This document shows, piece after piece, positions 1-9,248 of a stretch of DNA of 64,000 bases. Positions within the stretch are counted from its first letter, which is position 1. The number at the start of each line of letters is the position of its first letter. The position numbers and the translations under genes are program-made. The notes below the pieces were generated by a model. That model had not been told where the DNA came from and ran no database searches. It saw only the letters and a program-made list of their open reading frames with translations. Source of the stretch: Cupriavidus basilensis OR16 (GTDB lineage: Bacteria; Pseudomonadota; Gammaproteobacteria; Burkholderiales; Burkholderiaceae); contig NZ_AHJE01000098.1 in assembly GCF_000243095.1 (NCBI RefSeq), positions 26,679-90,678 on the forward strand. The letters are read 5' to 3'.

Positions 1-1237
1 AGACCGTCACCGACCAGAAGTCCTTGACCGGCGGGTTGGCGGGAATGCGCAGCTTGTAGTGCTTCTTGCCGTCGAGGAAATTGCCGCGCCCATCCCTTGC
101 GGACCAGATGTACTGCGACCCCGCGCCAACCACCTTGGAAGCCATCGCCGGGGTGTTGCCAGTCGCCGCGTAGGCAAACGCGCCGCGACGATCCATGTTG
201 TCGTACCCCTGGCTGTCGAACAGATAGCTGCCGCCCACGAACGCCCATTGCCAGTGCTTGCCCGGGTACACGATTGCGTCCGGGTCCTTGCCGCCGTACG
301 CATTCATGCGCGCCATTGCTGCGCCCATGCGTGCCGCCTCGACCAGCAACGCCTTGCGGGCCTTGTCTGGCGCGAATGGCTGGCCCTTGACGATGCCGAT
401 CGACGCCAAGTAGAAACGCTCGAGCGAGCCGATGGCCTCCGCCGGCTCCTGCTGCACTAGTTCGTTCAGTTCCTCGAAGAAGGTGAAGTCGTCGGCGTGG
501 ATGGTATCCAGGTACTTGCCGGAGGCATCGAGGAACGTGGTTGGCTTCGCGTTGGCGGCCTGCGCCAGCGGATAGACCTTGATCTGGCGCGAGCGCTCGG
601 CTGCCGCCCTGGGGTCCGGATCCACCGCACGCATCAGCATCCAGACACCATAGGTGCGGGACTTCGAGACGAAATAGCCGCTCTGCGGCACCTCGCCCTT
701 GTAGTCCGGCGGCAGGAACAGCAACTTGCCACCCTGGCCCTTGTCGGGCCCCGCAATACCGCCGTCGGCGATGTATCGCATCCACATGTCGTCGAAGAGG
801 CCCAGCATCTTCGGCGGCAGTTCGACGACCGTGGGGCCGTCACGCTTCAGGTCGAGAAACGTAATGGTGTACACCGTGTCGCCGTTGGGCGTGAGCAGCA
901 GCGTGTTCGCATCGAGCAGTTCCTGCCAGATGGCAATCTGGTTCGGCACCTTGGCGCCAAAGTCACCCAGGCCCTTGCGGAACTTGAACATCGACACAGC
1001 GGCAATGTTCTGCAAGTAGGCTTCGATCGCGCGATTGAAGATCAGCTGATCGTGGAGCTTGTCGACAGACGCGGGCGTTGGGTAGCCGCCGTTGAAGGCG
1101 AACGTGCCGACGCGGCTCTTGATATTCTCCGTTCCGATCCAGTGATGATCGTCGCGGGCAAGCGCTGACGGCTGCGCATATCCAAGTGAACAGGTCATGA
1201 CCATGGCGGTCATCAAGGCGGATCCAGACAGTTTCAT
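1..1237 (-). CDS. DUF1254/DUF1214 domain protein, C-terminus cut by window edge
   Basis: I translated this directly on the minus strand from the ATG at 1237-1235; it stays open to base 1, about 412 codons, so the 3' end lies outside the window. The N-terminus (MKLSGSALMTAMVMTCSLG) looks like a Sec signal peptide, suggesting export. Recognisable DUF1254 text follows (residues about 40-90 including TPNGDTVYTITFLDL), and the visible end (KDFWSVTV) fits the DUF1214 part. Proteins of this family occur widely in Proteobacteria and their biochemical role is not settled. All plus-strand open frames here are antisense shadows. No partner gene lies upstream within 600 bp. Confidence 0.85.
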   Translation of the reverse strand, partial: MKLSGSALMTAMVMTCSLGYAQPSALARDDHHWIGTENIKSRVGTFAFNGGYPTPASVDKLHDQLIFNRAIEAYLQNIAAVSMFKFRKGLGDFGAKVPNQIAIWQELLDANTLLLTPNGDTVYTITFLDLKRDGPTVVELPPKMLGLFDDMWMRYIADGGIAGPDKGQGGKLLFLPPDYKGEVPQSGYFVSKSRTYGVWMLMRAVDPDPRAAAERSRQIKVYPLAQAANAKPTTFLDASGKYLDTIHADDFTFFEELNELVQQEPAEAIGSLERFYLASIGIVKGQPFAPDKARKALLVEAARMGAAMARMNAYGGKDPDAIVYPGKHWQWAFVGGSYLFDSQGYDNMDRRGAFAYAATGNTPAMASKVVGAGSQYIWSARDGRGNFLDGKKHYKLRIPANPPVKDFWSVTV

Positions 1238-1892
1238 CGCGACAGCTTCCTCGGGAAAGTTGTCAGGCTACGTGAAACCGCCCCGTAACCATCATCTGTG
1301 CCAATTGAAAGTTTTTTTTCGGCGTCATAAAGAACTTCTGGTGCCGGAGCGCTTGGTAGCACGGCCAGATGGCGCTAAGCGGGGCGCAACCACGCCAGAT
1401 CGCCTGGTCCCTCCGGATTTTCTTGCGGTGTGGACGCTCTGCATGGGCGGGGCCAGGATGCATGCGAACCCGATCGCCATAGAGACCTACTGGCTTCCGC
1501 CCGCTTCGCGTTAGGCGGCGCCCCGGCCGGTCCGGGTCAATTGTGGAAAATACGGCACCTCGCGCCCGCCACGTTCCCCCACGCCGCCCACGTTACGTAA
1601 CGCGTAACAGCGCCGCACCATCCCCCGCGCGGTGGCCCTCAGCACCCGCCCCCATTCCCGAGCCAGGCGGATCACCCGCAATCCCTTCCCTGACAAGGCC
1701 TCCAGCCAAATCGCATTCGCCTCGTGCCATCACTGCGCCGGGTCAGCAAGCGCCATCGGCCAGATGGCACGGCGATTGCGCTAGTCCCTGTCATGCATGC
1801 GCGAGCGAGCAGTACCGCACTGAAGCCGCTTGCTGCGCGCATCGACAAGCGCTTGCTTGACGGGCCACGACGAAGAGAGAAAGAGAGATCAA
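1238..1892. other. 655-bp intergenic region with one palindrome
   Basis: Open frames here are short, overlap on both strands and show no ribosome site or family resemblance. The notable element is the 17-bp dyad at 1592-1608. Otherwise the stretch is GC-rich with no clear promoter. Confidence 0.5.
1592..1608. promoter_or_regulatory. Dyad GTTACG-N5-CGTAAC, copy 1
   Basis: The inverted repeat has perfect 6-bp arms and a 5-bp spacer. Exactly the same arms and spacer length occur at 7172-7188. It lies 285 bp upstream of the gene starting at 1893. It is probably a protein-binding site; the regulator is unknown. Confidence 0.45.
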
Positions 1893-2762
1893 ATGACATC
1901 AGTTTTCAGCAGCGAGGCGTTGGACGCGTATTTCTCTTCGTACGCCGGCATGGAGGGGGGGAACATCGGCGCGGCTGTCTGGATATGCGATAAGGAGCCA
2001 CACCTGCTTGCGTCTTCGCCGGGTGCCTCGCTGGCACCAGTGCATGCGCCACCCGCCTGGGACAGCGCCTTTCGCGAGCGCCACCGGCACGACATGCCGC
2101 GCTGGCAGACACACCAGCGCCTCGCCCGCATCATGGCGGCGACGCGCGCGGCGGCGTTGCGTGAAGCCATGCCGGGACTGGACTGGCGCGGCTACTTCGA
2201 TCAGTACCTCTACGCGCCGCGCGGCTGGGAGTTCAAGATCAATCTCTACCCCCTGCCCAAGCCGCAGCAGATGGACCTGTCGCAACTCGAGACGTTTCGC
2301 CGCAATCCGTGCCTCAGCCCGAACTGGCGCTATGTGGAATTCTGCCGCCAGGGCGGGCGCTTCCGTTTTATCGCGGAGCAGCGCCAGCGCATGCGCCCCA
2401 AGGTGATTCTCTGCACGGGGCAGGCCGAGGAGGAGGAGTTCCTGCTGGCGTTCGGCTTTGAGGGCGTGCCCTGCTCGGAGCATCACCTGCAGCCGGCTGA
2501 CCTGGTCAAGACGCTGCGCGTGTATTCGCACGAGGGCACCAACCTGGTCATCTGCCCTAAGGTGGGTGGGCCGACCGGCATCAACTCGGACACGCTGCTG
2601 GATGCAATGGGCGCCTTCCTGTCGGTCTGGCTCGACGCCTCGGATTTTCCGGATGTGCGCGCGCAGGGCATGCGTGCGGAGCCGCCCGCCGGCACCGCGC
2701 ACCTGGCCTGGCGCGCGATGGCGCACAGCCAGGCGAGTTCCGCTAGCGCGTCTCCCGCTTGA
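1893..2762 (+). CDS. Uncharacterised 289-aa protein
   Basis: Start chosen at ATG 1893 because a purine-rich AAGAGAGA lies just upstream; the longer in-frame start at 1830 has none. The protein is soluble, with no signal peptide or membrane segment. The first half is rich in Arg, Trp and Tyr (GWEFKINLYPLPKP near residue 120). The second half has a hydrophobic strand (KVILCTG, near residue 188) and a later strand (NLVICPKVGG, near 233), then a helix. This alternation is faintly reminiscent of uracil-DNA-glycosylase-like folds, but no catalytic motif can be confirmed and I assign no function. It stands alone, closed by a hairpin at 2766-2793. Confidence 0.75.
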   Translation: MTSVFSSEALDAYFSSYAGMEGGNIGAAVWICDKEPHLLASSPGASLAPVHAPPAWDSAFRERHRHDMPRWQTHQRLARIMAATRAAALREAMPGLDWRGYFDQYLYAPRGWEFKINLYPLPKPQQMDLSQLETFRRNPCLSPNWRYVEFCRQGGRFRFIAEQRQRMRPKVILCTGQAEEEEFLLAFGFEGVPCSEHHLQPADLVKTLRVYSHEGTNLVICPKVGGPTGINSDTLLDAMGAFLSVWLDASDFPDVRAQGMRAEPPAGTAHLAWRAMAHSQASSASASPA

Positions 2763-2765
2763 CCC

Positions 2766-2793
2766 GAGCGCCGCGGCCCCTGCCGCGGCGCTC
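2766..2793 (+). terminator. GC hairpin after the gene ending at 2762
   Basis: Perfect 11-bp stem (GAGCGCCGCGG and its complement) with a 6-nt loop, 3 bases past the stop. No T tract follows, so intrinsic termination is uncertain. Confidence 0.5.
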
Positions 2794-2900
2794 GCCTGCC
2801 CGCATCGCCGAACGCGCGTTCGCCTGATCGCGCCATACCCTGGAGCTGCCGCCTGGCAGCCGCCAGCGGCATATAAAGCACCCCGTGCCTGCAAGCTCGA

Positions 2901-2924
2901 AACGTCCCGTTTTACCGGGACGTT
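2901..2924. repeat. 9-bp inverted repeat, 6-nt loop
   Basis: AACGTCCCG and its exact complement flank TTTTAC. It could be an operator or an RNA hairpin upstream of the envelope protein gene at 3246. No T run follows on either side. Confidence 0.35.
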
Positions 2925-3245
2925 GACTCCGCTTGCCCTCCAATCCCCTCGATAGGCTTACGGCTTTCGATTGATTGAATCCCGCACATCGAAGCACCAG
3001 ACTGGTAACACGATAAATACAAAACCGGCCCGCCGATCCAATTGGCACCGGGACCGATGACGAAGCGGCCGCGCAGCACGCGGTACGCGTTCGCACTTGC
3101 CACGCAACCGGGGAACATCATGCATACCGCCGCCACCTAGGGCCGCCGGCGCCATGCCGGACTCGCGCAGGATGGCTGCGCCCGCGCGCCGATTCCCGCC
3201 GCGTCCAGCCAGCTCCCAGCCAAGACAATCGACAAGGAAGCGGCC

Positions 3246-3881
3246 ATGGATGCTTATCCAGTTCCTGGCGCGGCGAAGTATCGCCTTTTTCCGCGCAAGC
3301 TCCTGATGGTGTTTGCGCTAGGCGCATCCCTGTGGGCCGTCGCCGCCCGCGCGGATGACAGCACGCTGCCAGACACCCCGACGAACACCCCGACGAACAC
3401 CCCGATAGCTATGCCCATAGATGCGCCGATAGATGCGCCGATTGAAGCGCCGGCGGATTCGGCAAAGGCTACGCCGGCGCCCGCCTTCAGCCCCCAGGTC
3501 TGGCTAAACGCCGGGTTCTTCTCGTACCACTTCAATCATGCGGCGCACTACAACGCGGCCAACTGGGGCATCGGCGCGGATGTCCGCGTCTCGGAGGATT
3601 TCACCTTGTCGGTCGGCGAGTACCGCAACAGCATGCGCGATCACTCCACCTACGCGACCGTCACCTGGCAGCCCCTGCATCTTGGCCCGGTGCGGTTCGG
3701 CGCCACGGCAGGCGCGGTGCGCGGGTATCCGGATGTCAATCACGGTGGCTGGTCGCCGATGGCGGCGCCCGTCATCAGCATCGAGTATGGGCGCGTGGGT
3801 GCGAACCTGATCTACGTGCCGACGATGCGGGGAAAGGTGGATGGCTGCATCTCGCTGCAGATCAAGATCCGGGTCTGGTAA
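3246..3881 (+). CDS. Exported beta-barrel-like envelope protein with repetitive linker
   Basis: The 211-aa protein opens with a basic leader and hydrophobic core (LLMVFALGASLWAVAARA, residues about 19-36), a Sec signal peptide probably cleaved after ARA. Residues about 42-72 form a low-complexity linker of TPTN and IDAP-type repeats. The rest (75-211) alternates polar and aromatic residues in short strands and ends in an aromatic residue (W), as outer-membrane barrel proteins do. An internal ATG at 3306 could also initiate; the upstream GGAAGCGGCC favours 3246. No family can be named with confidence. It converges on ggt, with no operon partner. Confidence 0.7.
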   Translation: MDAYPVPGAAKYRLFPRKLLMVFALGASLWAVAARADDSTLPDTPTNTPTNTPIAMPIDAPIDAPIEAPADSAKATPAPAFSPQVWLNAGFFSYHFNHAAHYNAANWGIGADVRVSEDFTLSVGEYRNSMRDHSTYATVTWQPLHLGPVRFGATAGAVRGYPDVNHGGWSPMAAPVISIEYGRVGANLIYVPTMRGKVDGCISLQIKIRVW

Positions 3882-3957
3882 GCGACTTAGCGACTAAAGC
3901 GAGTTAGGCGACTTCCGTGGTGGGAAGGCCGGAGGGTGGGGAAGGCGAAGTAAAAAA

Positions 3958-3985
3958 AGCGCCGCATGCGGGAGCATGCAGCGCT
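3958..3985 (-). terminator. Rho-independent terminator of ggt
   Basis: Read on the minus strand, a 12-bp stem with one mismatch and a GGGA-type loop is followed by seven T residues (A run at 3952-3958 on plus). Two more dyads precede it in the ggt 3' region: GAGGACC/GGTCCTC at 3993-4015 and ATACC/GGTAT near 4023-4050. Confidence 0.8.
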
Positions 3986-4145
3986 ACGGAAGGAGGACCA
4001 AGGGATTAGGTCCTCGTCGGGAATACCACCCCCGGGGAGAGAGCGGTATATGGCTACTGTAGCGAGCGGACCCGCATCGGCCTACCAGCCATATCCCAAT
4101 GCATGCGTAGAAATTTCCTCAAACCCTTCCGTACTGGCTTACGGC

Positions 4146-6208
4146 TTACGGCTTGAACGTATCGCCGAGCACCACGCCTTCACGACGCGGATCGGCGCCG
4201 CCGACCAGCGCCGTCGACCCGCCCACGGTGGTGCGGATGATGGCGCTCAGGCCGCTCGACTGCGCCGTCACGTTGACCACGTGGCCCAGCCCGCGCAGGC
4301 CCTTGACCAGCGGGTCGTTGTCGCCGGCCAGGCCGCCGGCCGGCTTGGTGGCATCCACGTTGGGATGCTCGCCGCCGACCATCATGCCGCTAGCCGCGCT
4401 GTTGGAGCCACCGAAGTCGATCATCGACACCGCCTGTTGCGCGTCCATCTTCCAGTCCAGCACGCCGACCAGGGTCTTGGCCACGTACTGGATGATGGAG
4501 GCGCCGCCCGGCGAGCCGGTGGTCATGTAGAAGTCGCCGCGCGAGCCGTCCGCATTGCGCTTGAACACCAGCGTGGGCGCCATCGAGCTGCGCGGGCGCT
4601 TGCCCGGCTGCACGCGGTTGGCGATCGGCACGCCGCCGGCATCGGCGGGCGCCGGGTTGAAGTCGGTCAGCTGGTTATTGAGCAGGAAGCCGTTGGTGAA
4701 GTGGTACGAGCCAAGTCCCGCTTCGATGGTGGTGGTCATCGAGACGACGTTGCCGTACTTGTCGGTCAGCGACAGGTGCGTGGTGCCATGTTCGTCGATG
4801 ATCGACGGCGCGAGCGGCACGGCACCGAGGTCGCCTGGCAAGACCGGCAACGTCATCGAACCCACGGTGCTGATCAGGTCCGCCCGCTTGCGCAGGTAGG
4901 GCTTGTTCAGCATGCTCTCCCAGCTGCCACCGGGCAGGCCGATGAAATCGGTGTCGGCCACGTACTTGTTGCGGTCGGCATAGGCCAGGTTGCCCGCCTC
5001 GGCCATCAGGTGGGTGCCAAGCACGCTCGGGCGGCCGCCGTTCTTGTCCATGTTCGACGGCGCGTAGCGCGACATCTCGTAGTTCTCGACGATGCCCATG
5101 ATCTGCGCCACCGCGATGCCGCCGGAGGACGGCGGCGGCATGCCGCAGATCTCGTATTCGCGGTAGGTCGTGCAGACCGCCGTACGCTTCTTGGCGGCGT
5201 AGCTCTCCAGGTCAGCCAAGGTGGTCAGGCCCGGCGTGGCGGTGCCGCCGTAAGTGGCCTGGATCTTGTTGACGATGGCCTGGGCGATCGGGCCATTCTT
5301 GTAGAACGCGTCAGCGCCACCGCTGGCGACCGAGCTGAACACATTGGCCAGCGCCGGGTTCTTGATCACGGTGTTGACCGCGCGCGGGGTGCCGTCGGCG
5401 TTGAGGAAGTACCCGGCCATCTCGGCGTCGCGCTTGATGCTGGGGGCCGTGATCGGGTTGTTGAGCGCCGAGGCGATCGCGGCAGCCATGCGGGGCGGAA
5501 TCGGGAAACCATCGGTCGCCAGCTTGATGGCGGGAGAGAACAGGTCCTTCCCCAGGCCAGCTTGCCGTGCTCGCCGTGCGCCAGCTCCAGCACGCGCAGC
5601 GTGCCGGGCGTGCCGATGGAGCGGCCGCTGTGCGTGGGATTTGGCGCCGGCGCGGTCTGGTCGGCGGCGGACTTCCATTGGATGTAGTTGCCGTCTGCGG
5701 CGGCCGGGGCGGTCTCGCGCCCGTCGTAGGCAGTGACCTTCTTGGTCGCCGCGTCGTAGTACATGATGAAGGAGCCGCCGCCAATGCCAGAGGATTGCGG
5801 CTCCACCAGGTTCAGCACCATCTGCGCCGCCACGGCGGCGTCCACTGCCGTGCCGCCGTTCTTCAGCACGTCGCAGGCGGCCTTGGTCGAAACGGGGTTG
5901 TTGGTCACCGCCATATAGGTCTTGGCGTAAACCGTGTTCTTGGGCGCATAGCCGGTGGCGATTTCCGGCGCGTTGGGATCGCCCGGCAGCACCACGGCTT
6001 CGCCGCCGGTGGTGCCGTTCAGCTCGCAGCCCGCGACCACGGCGGGGGTGGTCGATACCGGAGTGACCGCGACGGGATCGTCGCCGCCGCAGGCACCCAG
6101 GGTCAGTGCGAGCGAGGCGAGCGCGATGGCGCTGAGCCGGGTCGGCGTGAAGCGGGTGCCGGCCGGATGCATAGGCGAGGTCATCGCTTTGTAGGCAGTT
6201 TGTGGCAT
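4146..6208 (-). CDS. ggt: Gamma-glutamyltransferase, lipoprotein form, frameshifted
   Basis: Gamma-glutamyltransferases hydrolyse or transfer the gamma-glutamyl group of glutathione and mature by self-cleavage before a catalytic Thr. Start at 6208 is set by AGGAAG. A lipobox (LTLGAC) near residue 40 suggests an envelope-anchored lipoprotein. Family text includes the N-terminal GGTAVDAAVA and SGIGGGSF motifs and, in the C-terminal half, HGTTHLSLTDKYGN, where the nucleophile Thr lies. The frame breaks at the C run 5550-5553: residues read LAWG in one frame and resume with KDLFSPAIKL in another, and one added base restores a continuous protein of about 687 aa. This is either a sequencing error or an inactivating deletion. 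It is monocistronic with its own terminator. Confidence 0.9.
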
Positions 6209-6261
6209 GTTCTTCCTGTCTTATGTTGAGGCTTCAGAAAATCGACGCTTCCCTCGTCGAT

Positions 6262-6297
6262 CGCCACAACCGCTGTTCATGGGGAGCGGTTGTGGCG
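6262..6297 (-). promoter_or_regulatory. 13-bp perfect hairpin in the ggt leader
   Basis: CGCCACAACCGCT and its exact complement flank a 10-nt loop, ending 54 bp upstream of the ggt ATG. There is no T tract, so it is more likely an operator or a structured 5' leader than a terminator. Confidence 0.45.
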
Positions 6298-6475
6298 AAG
6301 GATCAACATAGACCTGCCTTTTGCGATGCTGAATAGCTATATGTCTCGATTTACAGACAAGTGAACGTGGTTCATACTTGAGAGTGCCGCAAGATGCGCA
6401 TCACCAGTCGCCCGCCGCGCCGCAGGCGCTTGAGCGCGGCGAGGGTGGCGCTGCCGGTGTCGATTGATGCGCGGC

Positions 6476-6985
6476 TCAGGCGGCCAGCACCTCGGCCTCG
6501 AGCATGCTGCTGATGGCCGCTTCCAGGGTCACCAGGGCGGCGGTCTTGGGCAGGCAGCAGCAGATGCCGTAGCCCATCTCAGGCGGCGGCATGTGCAGCC
6601 ACATATTGTCGGACAGCAGCAGCACCCGCTGGGCTGGCAACATGCTGCGCAGCTTGCGCAGCAAACGCCAGCCGCTGGTCACGTCCTGCGGCATGCCAAA
6701 CACCAGCAGGCCAGCCTCGCGGATCGTCGTCCCGTGCATCGGGAGATCGTCAGGATCCACCCCATCCACCTGCTCCACGCCCGGCATGCTCTCCAGCATG
6801 CGGGTCAGGCCGAGGCGCAGCAGCGCGCATTCGTCGATCACCACCGCCCGGAACTGCGCCGTGCCGTGCGAGGCCAGCGGCAGCCTGGCAACCTGGCACG
6901 TCGACATGGCCGACGGCATACCCGGCGAGACGCCTCGCGAGGTCGTGCTGTCTACGCCTGCCCGGCTGGTGAGTGCCATGTCCAT
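6476..6985 (-). CDS. Stand-alone receiver-like protein, phosphoacceptor missing
   Basis: An excellent AAGGAGGAATC lies upstream of ATG 6985, giving 169 aa. After about 43 unstructured residues comes a response-regulator-like fold: VVIDECALLRLGLTRML matches the first strand and helix with one acidic pair (DE), and LLVFGMP aligns with the strand that normally carries the phosphorylated Asp. Here a hydrophobic residue replaces it. The later CLPK keeps the conserved Lys region. No helix-turn-helix follows, unlike the LuxR-type regulators it resembles. It may be a phosphorylation-independent adaptor. The 17-bp dyad at 7172-7188 lies about 190 bp upstream. It is not in an operon with the DUF342 gene, whose end is 287 bp upstream. 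Confidence 0.7.
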   Translation of the reverse strand: MDMALTSRAGVDSTTSRGVSPGMPSAMSTCQVARLPLASHGTAQFRAVVIDECALLRLGLTRMLESMPGVEQVDGVDPDDLPMHGTTIREAGLLVFGMPQDVTSGWRLLRKLRSMLPAQRVLLLSDNMWLHMPPPEMGYGICCCLPKTAALVTLEAAISSMLEAEVLAA

Positions 6986-7171
6986 GATTCCTCCTTTTGT
7001 TTTTCTGGAACGGCGCCAGCGGGGACGCCTGGCAGGGTACTGTGCAAGGCACGTGCCAGCCGCCAGCGCGCGCCCTCTGGCGCAGCGGGGCAGGCCGCGC
7101 GGCCTTGTGGGGCAAGGGATTGGCGCTTGCGCGGGGACTCGGGCGCCGCGTGCCGGGTGGGGCCGGGCCAC

Positions 7172-7188
7172 GTTACGCGTCACGTAAC
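7172..7188. promoter_or_regulatory. Dyad GTTACG-N5-CGTAAC, copy 2
   Basis: Same 6-bp arms and 5-bp spacing as 1592-1608. It lies between the DUF342 gene (ending 7273) and the receiver-like gene (starting 6985). Confidence 0.45.
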
Positions 7189-7272
7189 GTGTTCCGCATC
7201 TTGTTCCGCCCGGCGGATGCAAAACGCCGCGCAAGCGCGCGGCGGCGGGCGGGCGATGGCGAGCCAGGCGGC

Positions 7273-8927
7273 TCAGACCAGCGCGATGCGGTCCTCCACC
7301 AGCCGGATGTGGCCGCCCGGCTTGTCCTCCATGATCTTCATCGACTTCTGCCCGATATGCAGGCTGCAACCGCCGTGAATGCGCCGGCTCACCTCGATCA
7401 CCGCCTCCGGGGACGGGCGGAGTTGCTCGGCAAGCTTGGCGAGCCTGGCGTCGAGCGCAATCGAGTCGCGGGTGAGCTTGAACAGCGTAGCGCGCGCCTT
7501 CTCGCGCAAGTCGCCCACCGCTTTCTCGGGATTCTTGGCGAAGAAGCTGACCAGTTGCTGCACCTTGGCCTGCTCCGCCTCCAACTGGCGGCGCTGGCCC
7601 TCGAGCTCGGCCTTCTCGGCTTCGGCATAGGGGTTGGTGCCCACCTGCACGATGGTCGCGGTGCCCGCGGAGGCGCCAAGGGTGGCGGTGCGCACCGCCA
7701 GTTGCGCACGGCAGCGCCCGCCGGTGATATTGCCCTGGCCGCCCTTGGGGCTGCCCGCGATGATGCTGCGCCCGGCGGCGACGTCGCTCTGGCGGATACC
7801 GCTTTCCACCTTGACCTCGGTACCGGCCTCGACCACCGCGCTTTCGATGAAGCGCGCATGCAGCGAGCCCTTGCAGATCACCCGCGCCAGCGCGGCGCCT
7901 CGGCGCCCTGTTGCGTGCCTTGATGCGTGCCCTCGGCCTTGCCGATGATGCCGCCCTTCACCACCACATTGCCGCCCGCCTCCACATGGGCAGCCTCGAT
8001 CGTGCCGCTGACGATCACATCCCCGGTCACGCGTACGGTCATACCGGTCCTGATATCGCCGTTGACGCGCAGCGTGCCGTCGAAGGTGACGTTTCCGGAG
8101 TGCATGTCCACCGCTTCCACATCGACCACCGGGCTCACCGATGCGCCCTGCGCCGACAGGGCCGGCGAGCCGGAGATCGCCGCCACCAGGACCTCGGGAT
8201 CGGCGGGATCAGGCGCCACGCCGGTCAGGCCGTCCGCAAAAGGCGGATCGGCGGCCGGCACGGCGGGCACGATCTTGCCAAAGACATCGATGCCGTCGCT
8301 GCCCTGGCGGGCCGGGATGCGCCGCATCAGCGGCGTGCCGGGATTCACCAGCAACAGCGTGCCTAGGTCGCGCAGGTCGATGCGGCCGTTTTCGTCCTCG
8401 GCCACCAGCGGCTTGGGCGGTGCCAGCAGGCTCTCGAAGCGCGCTGGCGTGCCGGGCTGCGGCGCGCGTCCCGTGGCAATCTCGAGCCCGTCGCAATAGC
8501 CCGCCTCGACCGCGCCGCGCAGGGCCGCGCTGTCGGGCTCGGCCTTGACGCCGCGCTCGGCCAGCGCGGCACGGATCTCGTCGCGTGTCACCTCGCGCCC
8601 GCCCTGCGGCGGCAGCAGGTTGAGCCGTACGCTCAGGTTGTCGCTGCTGACGCTGAGATCGAAATAGCCGTCGGTCAGCTCGCCGATCAGCGCCTGCACG
8701 GGCGCCCCCTCGGCGGCGCGCTGGCATTGCGCGAGAAAGGCGCCGATCGCGGCGGTGTCCAGCTTCGCCTGCGCCCAGCCGCCGCCGGCCAGCGCCTCTT
8801 GCAGCGCGGCGCGGTCCGGCGCCATGTGGCCCGGCATGGCGGCATAGGCCGCGCGCAGCTGCCGCGCGGTCTCGTCCAGGCTGACCCGCAAACCGCCGTC
8901 CACTGTATCTTGTCCCCGGTTTTCCAT
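7273..8927 (-). CDS. FapA/DUF342 family protein, frameshifted
   Basis: The start ATG 8927 has AGGGAA upstream. Residues about 1-180 form the N-terminal FapA region. From about 190 a right-handed beta-helix-like stretch (NVTFDGTLRVNGDIRTGM, VIVSGTIEAAHVEAGGN) is typical of DUF342. A Glu/Gln/Lys-rich coiled coil follows (KAELEGQRRQLEAEQAKVQQL) and then a short C-terminal domain. The frame breaks near 7885-7900, where GAEA should continue into ALARVICKG; one missing base explains it, and the two parts together make about 551 aa. Family members are linked to polymer or cell-surface regulation in some bacteria, but a precise role is not known. Confidence 0.8.
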
Positions 8928-9248
8928 TCGATTGTTCCCTTGATGGATCGTGTCCGGACGGCTCCGCCCCGTCCTCGGGGTCGCCCGCAATCCCGGCCTC
9001 GGCGATGCCGCGCCGCCGCTGCGCCATGGCGCGGCCGCCCGGTGCCCATGGCCTGCCATGCAGGCGCTTGAAGCCGGGGATGTCATTGATGCGCCGCGGG
9101 ATCTCGGTCCCTTCTGACGCACACAACTCCATCGGCTGTTTTGCCGGAAACTTGAGCCGCAGCGCCGCCCGCAACCCATCGCCACGGCGAAAAATGTACA
9201 CTTCCGCCCATCGACGGAACACCGTGCCGCAACGCCAGGGGATCACAG
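8928..9248. other. 321-bp divergent intergenic region
   Basis: It separates the divergent DUF342 and bestrophin genes and must hold both promoters. No consensus -10/-35 pair stood out and no small gene is supported. Confidence 0.4.

Larger units (their letters stand above)
2763..3245. other. 483-bp intergenic region
   Basis: It holds the hairpin at 2766-2793 and a second perfect 9-bp inverted repeat (AACGTCCCG, loop 6) at 2901-2924. No convincing gene is seen on either strand. Confidence 0.5.

Noticed and set aside
3966..5687. 573-codon plus-strand open frame
   Set aside because: It is antisense to ggt, His/Arg/Gly-rich and without family features, as typical of shadow frames in GC-rich DNA.
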